Position numbers and translations under genes: made by a program. DNA of 64,000 nucleotides, from assembly GCA_963930645.1 (NCBI GenBank), contig OZ005649.1:43158275-43222274 (forward strand). The letters run 5' to 3'. The notes under the pieces were generated by a model, which worked only from the letters and a program-made list of their open reading frames with translations, had not been told where the DNA came from and searched no databases. The stretch comes from Salticus scenicus. Lineage: Eukaryota > Arthropoda > Arachnida > Araneae > Salticidae. The stretch's first letter is position 1, and each line of letters begins with the position of its first letter. Shown one piece after another: positions 35,047 through 46,126 of this stretch.

Positions 35047-35409
35047 TAAAAAATTGTCTAGATCTAACAAATAAATAGTTTTATTTCATATATTAAAATA
35101 TAACTTGTTTATTTCATATAATAAATCATAATAGAATACAAAGTGTATGGTTATTACATTATGCTCAAAAAGAAAATTTTATGCAGATTTTTAAAAAGTA
35201 CTTCGTAGAGTGCAATAAAGCGAATTATTAAATAGAAAATATACATAGGTATCATTTCATCCCTTTGGTATTATGCAAACAAGACAGTTTTATTTGTTTC
35301 AAACATTAATTTTAAAGTTATTACAAATAAAAAAGGCATAATTTATTTTTTCTGCAGTGCGGCTTTATTTTTCTTTCTTTCTTTCTTTTTTTTTTTATCG
35401 CTTATTGTA

Positions 35410-36785
35410 TATATATATATATATATATATATTACAATTTTAACGCAACTTTTCAATATTAATATATAGATCAATGCGTAAAAGATAAAACTAAAATCAA
35501 GTTTTTCGAACATATTGTATGTGTGTGTGTGTGAGCAATTGTCTGTGTTTGTGTGGCTACGTTTTTAATGTTAATATGTCGTACATTAATTCGTATACAT
35601 TAATTATGCAAGTGTATAGATAATTTTAATTTTATTCTGAGGGGAAGGGAAGGAGATATCATTAATTTTATTACATGTATAAGACTATCTCTTATTTTTA
35701 ATTTTAGACATTACTCCGGACAATATATTTTTAGGAGAAGTCTTTATAATAAATATATCAACATTATTTTGCACTTATCCAGAAGAAAGCTAAAAATAAT
35801 AACATTATTGAGCGAAACATGATTAAATATACAATTTTTTTATTTTCGATTTCAGATTGTCGTCATTTATTTCTTTTACCTATTTATTTAAAAAAATAAA
35901 TAAATAAAGGTTATATATATCTATATATATATATATACTGTATCCTTCAAAATGTTTTTACGTCAGCAAAGTTGTTTTTCCATAACTACCTTTAATCCTT
36001 ATGATTATTATTATCATTATTTTAGTTTGCCAATTACAGATGTCTTGTTTTTTTTTTTTTTTTTTTTTTTTTCCTGAAAAGGCTTAGCTTACGCTATATA
36101 TCATTTTTAACATTTCTTTTTACAATTTTTTCGATGAATTTGTATACTAAACTTAACACTTCCATTTCTTTTTTTTTTTTTTTTTCCTTCAATAATTTAG
36201 AGGATTATTAAACACAGTTCTATTTTCAAATTTTAATAAATATAAAGCTTTTTTATTGGATGACATATTTAAAAACAATCTTTTTACTGTATTTATTTCT
36301 CAAAGCTATTATTGGTGGCTATCCAATTAATCTGTATTTTAGAAATGCAAAATGTATTTTTAAAAGTTTATAACTTCTTTTTTTATATGTTGAATTGAAA
36401 CGAATTATTTATTTATTTATTTCGTACTAAATAATGAGCTGTCAATGTAGGCAGAAAATGTAAGACATTAAACATTTTTATCTTAAATATATCAATGAAA
36501 AATGTGTATAATGATGCAGATTGAATCGTATTCTCTGGAATTATATACATATACACAAGAATATTTTAAAATTAATGAATTACACTAAATGTAGAATTTA
36601 AAATATTTATTATCATATTTAGGGAAAACAAATCGTTCTGTTTAATGTTCTATTTTTAAAATAATCATAATTAAAATTTAATTGCTTTAATTGTATATTA
36701 TTGCTATTTAGAAACAGCGATGCCTGGTTTGGTTGAACATTTCTCATGTCATTGTAAAAATACCTTTTTTTTTTTTTTTCGCTAA
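35410..36785. other. AT-rich non-coding DNA between Tc1 relic and LTR element
   Basis: Nothing recognised. Contains (TA)n near 35410 and 35920, a (TG)n near 35520 and poly-T runs near 36050, 36170 and 36770. Confidence 0.6.
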
Positions 36786-36791
36786 AAGGGT

Positions 36792-36796
36792 GTCTT
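36792..36796. repeat. target-site duplication GTCTT (left)
   Basis: Identical to 46122-46126, directly outside the paired LTRs, as expected for integrase-mediated insertion (4-5 bp). Because AA/TT at the edge is shared with the LTR, the duplication is either 4 or 5 bp. Confidence 0.7.
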
Positions 36797-37643
36797 TATT
36801 GTAAATATAATTTATTATCTATTTAAAATTGCTGGTAGAATATGAGAGATCCCAGTTCGAAGATTTCCAAACTGGATTGGCCGTGAAGAAACTGGACATC
36901 TGGATGAAGAGCTAAAATAGTTTTTATTTGGCAGATAAAATAGCTGAACATCAGATATTAAGTATAGTGTCTCCATAATAATATAATAGATGAAATAGTA
37001 CATTCTGTTTGGGAACCGCAAAAACGGAGAGAGAGAGAGCGATCTTAAACCAGTATTAAGAGATGTTTGCTTGACGGTGATCAGTGAGAGAGTGTCCAAA
37101 TGTTTAGCCAAAAACGAAAATCATGAGCATGTTGGCACACAATATTTCGCCGCAAAGATCACCCAAATAACGGTTTCCTTAGATCCGTTGTACATTCATT
37201 TAGTTAATAATTTTTGAATGCAGCGAGCAGGTTTACCATATTACATTAACCCGAGTCTTATGCCAAACTTTAGCCATGAGAACTGAAAAACCACATACTG
37301 CAAATAATACATAGGAAAGAAAAAATAATTAATTCTTTTTCAAGGATAATTTTGAGAAACAGATTAAAAGTATGTTAGCCGTTAAACTTTGATTTACGCA
37401 GAAAATAAGAATGGCCATGTGGTATTCTTTTAACACCGAACTGAAAGAATGAGGTTTTTGATTACAGCAAGATTTTCTTTTCCACATACTTTTTATTTTA
37501 TTTTATTGAGAGGAAAAGGATTCAGCGGTTAATTAAAGACTATTATTCTATGCACGAATATATTATAATATAAAATATTAATATAGATTTGAATTTAAAT
37601 AAATGGGAAAAATTCATTAAAAATATGTGATTTCTATATCACA
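36797..37643 (-). repeat. 3' LTR of the 9.3-kb retroelement
   Basis: A 847-bp sequence nearly identical to 45275-46121. I count about 6 substitutions and no net indel, the offset being a constant 8478 at both ends. Read on the minus strand it begins TGTGATATAG and ends in ACAATA(AA), with AATAAA near the end at 36795-36800 and a TG...CA frame available. It carries GAGA-rich and TATA-like stretches. The 98-aa minus-strand frame inside is identical in both copies simply because the LTRs are; it matches nothing I know. Confidence 0.9.
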
Positions 37644-37645
37644 TA

Positions 37646-37661
37646 TTTCTCCCCTTTCTCT
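37646..37661 (-). promoter_or_regulatory. polypurine tract (plus-strand primer)
   Basis: Minus-strand sequence AGAGAAAGGGGAGAAA ends two bases before the TGTGATATAG start of the 3' LTR. This is the position and composition of the RNase H-resistant primer of LTR retroelements. Confidence 0.8.
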
Positions 37662-38876
37662 AGAAAAAAAATTCGAAAGATAAGGGAAAAAATCGCTCTC
37701 TCTCATCAAGGTTAATGCATACTACAGATTGGAAAAAATATATTTTTTTTTAAATATAAAATCAATATGACTTCAAAATATTTTTCATATAACATAGTGG
37801 CTAATAGTGTAAACTTAAACATTAATGATGTAATACCAATAATCAACTAGAACCTGTTATTACAATACATAGTTTTCCTTCATGTGATGCAAGACTATGC
37901 ATTGACATATGACAATACAGATATAAAATAACCAATGAAATGTATAAAACATAATAAATCACATCTGTATGACAATTTAACTAACAAATATATTTTGAAA
38001 TTGTATGACAAATTGAAAGCAAGGAAAAGGAAATCAATAATTATAAAAGTAAAATATTTTACGTATTCATATGTTTATACAATATATAATTTGCTTGAAA
38101 TTATTTATTGTTTACTAATTTCATTATTTATTGTAATGTGACATTTTGCTATGAAAAAGATACATAGAACGTAAAAGAAAGTGCGAGATCCTCAAGCTTA
38201 GGATGCCCGAAATTTATACAAATTGAGCCAGAGTGTGAATCAGTATACAAATTATAAATGACATTGTGGGTTGTGAGGCCACAGCCAAAAATAACGTACT
38301 GAGTTAGGGTGTGAAGCAGAAGAGGCGTATATTGTGTGCAAATAAAATTACAGCAAGCATTCTGCAACACGACATAATAAAATGCCTTTTGTTTGTGTAA
38401 AGTGAATTGAGAAAAAGAAAAAAAAATAGCTCAACCAATAAAAACAGTAGGACACAAGTATAAAGTCTGGCAAAAATTTAAAAGAAAAATGTAATTAAAT
38501 TTTTATTTATTTATTTATTTTTAATCATACTTAATTATTTCTAAAAATATGAGCTAAGTTGATTTTCTAAGCATTTTGTAGTCCAAAATTATCAAGAAAT
38601 ATATCGATGCTCAATTAATTTCCTTTTCCTTAACAATTATAATACATTTTAAACACGAATCATAACTGAAAAGTGTAGTAAACATGAAGAAATATAATAA
38701 AATTTGTGTATTATATGTGATGTTTGTATAGAAAAAAATCATTGTGTAATTGAGAAAAACAAAATATTAAGCCTGTTAAGTATGCCTAAAATAATAAAAT
38801 CATTTTGTATTTAAATCCTTTATGTCTTGGACACAGATTGTATGCATTTGTACATGATTTTCTTTTCTTTTTCCTT

Positions 38877-38909
<33 letters not shown>

Positions 38910-39244
38910 GTGAATATTAAATTATCTTAAGATGTAAAATCATCTTTTACATGTTTCACAACATATGAATGTAAATATATGTGAATGTATTGTTGGAATT
39001 AAAATATCATTTAGATATATATAATTCAGACGAATATAAAGTAGTGTGTATGTAAGAGAAAATATGTAGATCTAGAATATTTGTATCATTATTGAAAAAC
39101 AAATGCTGCAATGTGTACAAAATATCATTAAATATCTTCATTTAGTTATTCAATTAAAAATGTTTATAATATTTATTATATTCAATTTCAGTATGATCAA
39201 TGTTTATTATAATCAGCTTCAAAAATCACAACTATTTTATATAT

Positions 39245-39405
39245 GATGTAAGTATATGAAAGTGTGTCTGTATGAGTATGTGTAAGAAAAACAAAGATTA
39301 TCTCATATGCAAAAGTCAGAAGTAAATATTTGTTATAGTTACTGAGCAAGACAAATCAATCATGTAATTTTATGACTGATCAAAGATTTACCTCAAAATA
39401 ATTGT
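39245..39405. repeat. internal repeat A, copy 1
   Basis: gtatgtgtaagaaaaacaa, then gtcagaagtaaatatttgtt, acaaatcaatcatgta and gactgatcaaagattta. A diverged copy with the same order lies at 43265-43410, 4 kb away in the same orientation. Confidence 0.6.
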
Positions 39406-40329
39406 TAGGTATCTTTTATTTTATTTTTTTATTTTTAATGAACAGTGTGCGAAAATATTTGTAAAATAGTGTGTATATAAATGTGTGTAGAGAGGAGAAG
39501 TCCTGCCCCAAGTAACTTATAAATACTACAATACAAACTATTGCTTCGAGAAATCTTTAAGATATTTTTTTTTATTTATTTATTTTTTTTTATCATTATT
39601 TTATTATTATTATTATTATTATTATTTTTATGTGTGTGTGTATGTGTGAAATGACAGCATCCAACAGTGATTTGGTAAATTTGAAATGTCTAAAAGTATA
39701 AGACATTGTTTAAATCTCAATGAAGAATAATCTTATATATGCAATCAGAAGAATGTGTGTGTATAAGATTTAAAATAAAATGTGTTTATGTGGGAAAAAT
39801 TACACATATGAAGTAACTGTATAAATAGAAAAATATCAATACATAATCTGTAGAAAAAGAGAAAAAACTGATATTGTAAAAATGTAATTCTGTAATGTAT
39901 GTATACATGTATTGTAAAACTTGTAAATTGAAGTATAGAGATCCTTTAAAAATATTAATAATACAATAAGTATAAGAAACAATTTAAAATGTATGAAAGA
40001 AATAGAAAATTAGCAAATAGTTATTTAAAATTACAACATTAGTATTAAATAAATTTGTTTTGCTTACCTTATTTATTGATTCTTTAAAATACAATGCAAG
40101 GTAAGCCATGTGAACTATATACAAAAAGATGTACTTGAAATTTGTATATTTTATCTTAAATAATTAATCTTTTATTATTATTACTTGGAAGGCTTTAAAA
40201 CATATGAGTATCCTGTCCAATTCATGATGTCATACATGTTCTGCTAACCTTTCAAGTCAGATAAGAAAAAAAGTGTAAACTCAGTTACATACTATGATTG
40301 ATTAATAGGTCGTGAATCTATTATCATAA

Positions 40330-40475
40330 CATAGATTACTGAGAAAAATGTGTAAATGTGTATGTGTAGGAGAAAAAGCAAACTATTGGAAAATTTGTTA
40401 TTTAACTGCGCCCCAAAAACAGTTAAAAAACATGAAGGTCTGACTGAAAATAAAAGCATACATATAAAAACATGC
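40330..40475. repeat. internal repeat B, copy 1
   Basis: aatgtgtaaatgtgtatgtg, aactattggaaaatttgtta, tttaactg.gcccc, gaaggtctgactgaaaata and catacatataaaaacatgca. Copy 2 lies at 40830-40975, offset 497 bp, same orientation. Confidence 0.75.
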
Positions 40476-40648
40476 ATGATGTACTCCAAAAATACCTATC
40501 AAAGCAAGAACAAATAGGTGCAAATTATTTATCTTAATAAAATATTTCTATAAGAAAATTTTAAAAATTTATATATTAAACAAATTTTATTTTGTCTATT
40601 TTATTATTATTATTACTATTAATAATTTAACCTTAATAAATCTATACA

Positions 40649-40686
<38 letters not shown>

Positions 40687-40829
40687 AAAGAATAACAAAT
40701 TTTTGATAAAATATTGCTGATCACCTGACATGTGAACACATGACATGCCAAATAATTAAGTCAGAGAAAAGTGTGTAAATTCAGAAGAGAACATGGCTGA
40801 ATAATTGATTTGTGAGGCCAATTAAAACA

Positions 40830-40975
40830 TGCCTTAATGTGTGAAATGTGTATAAACGTGTAAAAATGTGTAAAAGAACTATTGAAAAAATTTGCCATTT
40901 AACCGGACACCATATTAGTCAAATGACAATGAAGTTCTGACTCAAAAATAAGCATGCATAAAAACACATGTACAT
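40830..40975. repeat. internal repeat B, copy 2
   Basis: gtgtaaaaatgtgtaaaaga, actattgaaaaaatttgcca, tttaaccggacacc, gaagttctgactcaaaaata and catgcataaaaacacatgta. Clearly homologous to 40330-40475, with roughly one difference in four or five bases. Confidence 0.75.
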
Positions 40976-41360
40976 AATGTAGCAAAAGTATATACGGAAA
41001 AAAAAACACTTAAATCTGTTATAAATTTCTGATGAACTTTTAAAAAATTCAATATTTTTGTTGGCACAATTACCTTGCAAACATGTAGAAAAATATTAAA
41101 ATGAAAAAGTATTACATTCTCTATATATTTACTTTACAAATAAATGTAAAAGAAAGTGCATATTTAATTATATTCATATTTTAATCATAATATCTTTAAA
41201 TTGAAAAGAAAAAAAAATGTAAATAATAGTATAGTTTGTGTATAATTGTGTTTTGTGTTATGATAAACTGTCAGGTAAACTCGAGCAGAAATACAGAAAT
41301 TATATATATATATTTCTTTATATGCTCATTATTAGAAAAAATATCTCTGATTATTATTAT

Positions 41361-41396
<36 letters not shown>

Positions 41397-43264
41397 TAAT
41401 GTATAGATATATATTTGTTAAAACACTTACGGATGTTTGAAATTCATAAAGTTTGAATAATAAGATTAATGTAAAATGTGGTTTCCCCAACACAATTATC
41501 GGTGTTGAAAATTTAAACTTGTAGTCAAATATCAGCATATTATAGAAAAACAATCTGCGGAAGTGATAGACTAAAGCAACACAATTGTGTTAACAGGGAG
41601 TGTGTGTTTATGTGTAAATATTTTTTTTTTTTTTTTTTTAATATGAAATTAAAATTCTTAATAACTTTTAATCATGTCAGTAATGTTCTAGAATGGTATT
41701 ACCAATGAAATAAATAGCCACATTTTTATTATATAATCTCTGATGACAGCTCTTTAATTAATAATAAAATTTAAAAACAAAAATGTGCACATGAAATTGT
41801 TAAAAAAGGTCATGACAACATAAACTTCTAATGAGTTCTACAGAGGCCTTCTTAAAAATGAGCTTAAATTCAATATAAAGAATAGCTTCAGGGCTATGAT
41901 AAATGCTCATAATGAATTCAAAAACAACTCGAGTAACAGAAGTATATCTGACTTCCAAATAATAGATGAATTAACATTATTCATCAAGTCGACTCATAAA
42001 AATGTTATAATCAGCTGATATCTAAAAAGCAAAAGTGTTTGCTCAAAAGTTGCGCAATAATGTTGTTTTAAAAATTATGCATCGAATAGACATAGGCCTG
42101 ATATTTGATGTTATAAAATACTAGCTAGTAATTATATATATACTCATATTTATGTATACATATTAATAAAAAGATAAAAAGATAAAAAGATACACACATG
42201 AATAAGAATATAAACCAAAAATATTAATAATTAAATATGAGTAAAAAGTGTTTATGATGCATACAATGGTAAAATAGTATTTACAGTAAAATACAAAAAT
42301 CATGATAATTCTTCTTAATTATTATTGCTATTATTATTATTATTACTGTTATGCATGGTAAGTGATAGATATGCATCTTAATCTTTGATAAAGAATAAAA
42401 ATGTGGAAAATCCATGCTTCAACCAAATATTTTCACTATTGCTTGAATAAAAAGCGTGTTTATTTATTTATCTATTTGCCAGTCTCTCAGCTCATTTACT
42501 TATATATTTCTTTAATAAGCAGAATCACGTTCTTGTAATATATGAAAAATAAATAAACTTGATGTGTATAAAGAGTGCAAACAAAGATAAAAATTTATTA
42601 TTGCACAAAGTGTTAAAAAAAATATAGGCATAGAATTCTTTTTCTTTTTTTTTTTTTTAAGTGAATTTGAATGTATGCAAAAGATGAAATGTGTAAATTT
42701 ATAACGATGTGTGAAAATGAGAACATTATGCATGCAAAGGATTATGGGCATGAGAGTTATTTTATAAACAAACAGTAGATATACTGTAACAACACAACCC
42801 TGTCACATCTACATGCAATGAGCAAAAATGTAAAAAAAGAGAAAAATTGTTGAATAAAAAAAAAAAAAAAAAGATGAATGTTTATCTATCTATTTATTTT
42901 ATTTTATTTATGTAAATGTAAAACTAATATGAATTGTAAATTTAGTAAAGAAATCATTTCGTGTAAGATAAAATCAAAATTCCAGCAAAAGTAAAATTGT
43001 GCAATGCAAGGCAATCAAGGCAGATTTCCCACCCAACTGAAATTTGGCCAGAATTTCCAGAGAAAGAAATACACCCCGAATGCCAAACATACACCATCGC
43101 ATTCAAGACGTCATTAAATGCAACAGTGGCGCACAACATTACAAAAATTTAGATCTTAGAATGGAAAAAGTGCAAAACTCATGAAATGAAGAAAAATACT
43201 TATAATATGTACAAATTATCATTAAAAACTTTACAACTAAATGTCATTTATGAAAAACTAGACT

Positions 43265-43410
43265 TAGTGTATGTATAAAAACATGTGTGTGAATATGTGT
43301 TAATGTAAGAAAAAGATTCTCCATACAAACGCTCGAAAGTAAATATTTTTTACAGTTTCAAGCCAAATCAATCAATTTATTAATGATTAATTAAAAATTT
43401 TCCCCACAAG
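43265..43410. repeat. internal repeat A, copy 2
   Basis: gaatatgtgttaatgtaaga, gctcgaaagtaaatattttt, gccaaatcaatcaattta and aatgattaattaaaaatttt, in the same order as 39245-39405. Confidence 0.6.
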
Positions 43411-45251
43411 AACTGAAAGATCAATTTTATAAAAAAAATGTGAAATGTGTAAATATAAATATTTGTAAAAATGTGTTTGTAAATGTGGGAAAGGTGGGAA
43501 ATGTTTACCTGCCAAATATTCAATCTCGAACGATTGTAGAAAAATATATTCTCATTTAAATTATTTTATTTTATTTATTTATTTATTTATTTATTTTTTT
43601 ATTTATTTTTTTTTTTTTTTGTAGAAGCATGTATTTAGAATTTGAAAATATAACAAAACTTAATAAATCTTCATTTAAAATTAAGTTTGAAGTATACTTA
43701 ATAGGAAAAATTAAATTAGTTTGTTTATTTCAATATATAATATAGAAAGAACTGAGAAATCCAACAAATGTATATGATGAAACATGAGAATATTTTGAAA
43801 TATATGAAACACAAATCATTCACAAAAATTAAAATTAAAATCAATATTTTCATATAAGGGAAGAATTTTGTATTGATATGAAAAGACAGAAAATTATGAA
43901 CTTTAATAAAAATTCTTATATATATACATTTTTTTTTTTTTTTTTTTTTTTTTAAATATGAGCAAATTGAAAATTAAGAAAAATAGATAACATTTGATAT
44001 CTATTATAAATGGAATGACAAAAACTTTTACTGTAATTCATTCTCTATATATGTATAAATATGCAAGATAACAAGGTTAAAAAATTATAAACAAACGTCT
44101 ACGGAAAGTCATTATACTCACATGAAAGTAGTCTTGCACGAAAATGTATCCAAATAACCTTGTATTAAGTTCACTACTTTTGCCAATGTATATTAGTTCT
44201 TGAAAATATATCAGTTATTATGTAATCAGCTGATAGACAATAGAATTGTTTGTGTGTAAAAATCTGGAAACATGTATTTAACAACAATTGTATGAGCTGA
44301 TGTTTACACAAGAGAGGCAGTTTTCTTCGCGTATACAATTTTTCATTCGCACAATAAATACCTGCTTTTCTCGAGCTTGCATGGGTAGAGTTCTTGCATA
44401 TATATTTTTAATAATCACTATAAAATGTCATTCGACTGTGGCTTTTCTCTTTTAAAAAAAATGTGCACAAGTATAATAAACAGAATATTTTCACTTCAAT
44501 TTCTTCAAGAAAATTTACGAAAAGATGAAATCTTCACTAAAGTTATCTCACAGTAGACCGATTCTGCAAATAGTTTGATAGCAAACTTTCTGAGAGAAAG
44601 AAGTAAATCAGAAATAACTGATAGCAACGGAAGATATCACCCCAAATAATGTAACGTGAATGCATACAGGATCCGGAACAAAACTTTTTAATAAGTAACC
44701 GTTGTTCAGTAATCTGACTGGTGCTTCACTCGTTTAATATACACAAACAGGGCATACACCAATTTTATATTTCCACTCACACACACGAAAAACTAGAGAT
44801 GAATATTCATAATCTTGAAAAATATTATCTTCACAAAAAGTTATGAATGTCTCTTACTTTTTTTTTAAAAAATGAGTATTATCAGTTATGAAACTATTAT
44901 AACGCATATTAGATGAAGCGAACTATACGCAAAAATTTGCATTGAATTCTGTCTTTTAACTTTCATGCATAAAAAATGCATGCTTGAACGGTTGACAGTT
45001 TTTAGAGGCTAATTTAAAAAAGGCTAGAAGCACACTTTGAGACACCATCCGTCAACAGAAACGATAAGTAACAGAAAACGGGTATTGCGTCGTCCAGTAT
45101 CATCGCTTTAAAGTTTTTCTTGTTAATCTCCGATAGACATATAATTGTCCATGCGAAAAATTAAGCATCAGGCGAGTATGGAAAAATCCGAACAAAACAT
45201 GCGTACGAATAAATACAGCCTCTCTCTCTCTTTAAGCAAGTCCCCAAACAG

Positions 45252-45269
45252 ACCTGGCGGCGAGCACCA
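45252..45269 (-). promoter_or_regulatory. primer-binding-like site of the LTR element
   Basis: The minus strand reads TGGTGCTCGCCGCCAGGT starting 5 bases after the end of the 5' LTR. A TGG start just inside the 5' LTR is the standard primer-binding site form, pairing with the CCA end of a tRNA. The complementary tRNA cannot be named from memory. This GC-rich block contrasts with its AT-rich surroundings. Confidence 0.65.
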
Positions 45270-45274
45270 AAGTT

Positions 45275-46121
45275 TATTGTATAGATAATTTATTATCTAT
45301 TTAAAATTGCTGGTAGAATATGAGAGATCCCGGTTCGAAGATTTCCAAACTGGATTGGCCGTGAAGAAACTGGACATCTGGATGAAGAGCTAAAATAGTT
45401 TTTATTTGGCAGATAAAATAGCTGAACATCAGATATTAAGTATAGTGTCTCCATAATAATATAATAGATGAAATAGTACATTCTGTTTGGGAACCGCAAA
45501 AACGGAGAGAGAGAGAGCGATCTTAAACCAGTATTAAGAGATGTTTGCTTGACGGTGATCAGTGAGAGAGTGTCCAAATGTTTAGCCAAAAACGAAAATC
45601 ATGAGCATGTTGGCACAGAATATTTCGCCGTAAAGATCACCCAAATAACGGTTTCCTTAGATCCGTTGTACATTCATTTAGTTAATAATTTTTGAATGCA
45701 GCGAGCAGGTTTACCATATTACATTAACCCGAGTCTTATGCCAAACTTTAGCCATGAGAACTGAAAAACCACATACTGCAAATAATACATAGGAAAGAAA
45801 AAATAATTAATTCTTTTTCAAGGATAATTTTGAGAAACAGATTAAAAGTATGTTAGCCGTTAAACTTTGATTTACGCAGAAAATAAGAATGGCCATGTGG
45901 TATTCTTTTAACACCGAACTGAAAGAATGAGGTTTTTGATTACAGCAAGATTTTCTTTTCCACATACTTTTTATTTTATTTTATTGAGAGGAAAAGGATT
46001 CAGCGGTTAATTAAAGACTATTATTCTATGCACGAATATATTATAATATAAAATATTAATATAGATTTGAATTTAAATAAATGGGAAAAAATCATTAAAA
46101 ATATGTGATTTCTATATCACA
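45275..46121 (-). repeat. 5' LTR of the 9.3-kb retroelement
   Basis: Partner of 36797-37643. As the upstream LTR in minus orientation it should carry the promoter and set the transcript start. The visible differences from the other LTR are two near the inner end (ttgtaaatata against ttgtatagata), one A/G, two near the ggcaca block, and one T/A near aaatcattaaa. Confidence 0.9.
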
Positions 46122-46126
46122 GTCTT
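46122..46126. repeat. target-site duplication GTCTT (right)
   Basis: Matches 36792-36796. See the left duplication. Confidence 0.7.

Larger units (their letters stand above)
32410..35407 (+). mobile_element. degenerate Tc1/mariner transposon, interrupted by a LINE fragment
   Basis: The left terminus is CACACTAAGCGACACG followed by AAAAAAGCCGCACT. The reverse complement of the right terminus is CAATAAGCG, a purine microsatellite, then AAATAAAGCCGCACT. TA borders both ends (32408-32409 and 35408-35409). Inside, read on the + strand, are relics of a Tc1-type transposase in the correct order: a start-like MPQKVLIFEGK at 32651, a central block with the QDN/PIEN region (34470-34725), and a C-terminus with the SMP and AKGG-type motifs (34888-35046). 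About 1.2 kb of minus-strand LINE sequence separates the first from the rest. It is certainly inactive. Confidence 0.75.
37900..44300 (-). other. non-coding, strand-asymmetric interior of the LTR element
   Basis: On the + strand G greatly exceeds C for kilobases. Strings such as tgtgtaaatgtgtatgtgta and gtatgtgtaagaaaaac recur; in element sense (minus) this is TTTACACACAT-rich. Poly-T tracts on the + strand punctuate it (38877, 40651, 41364, 41622, 43610, 43931). Diverged repeats are recognisable within it. No frame carries a protein motif. Two patches with more balanced composition (38150-38370 and 42950-43140) might be remnants of captured sequence, but I cannot identify them. Confidence 0.7.
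36797..46121 (-). mobile_element. large non-autonomous LTR retroelement (LARD-like), 9.3 kb
   Basis: The element reads on the minus strand: 5' LTR (45275-46121), primer-binding-like site (45252-45269), a 7.6-kb interior, polypurine tract (37646-37661) and 3' LTR (36797-37643), with GTCTT on both outer sides. These are all the cis elements needed for reverse transcription and integration. The interior shows no gag, protease, reverse transcriptase, RNase H or integrase motif on either strand, and its longest frame is about 98 aa. LTRs about 99.3% identical imply recent insertion, so decay of coding sequence in place is unlikely. It was probably mobilised by another element's proteins. Closest known category: large retrotransposon derivatives (LARDs). 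Confidence 0.8.

Noticed and set aside
36815..37111. 98-aa minus-strand frame, identical at 45293-45589
   Set aside because: It lies inside the LTRs and is duplicated only because the LTRs are. No motif or domain; composition fits chance.
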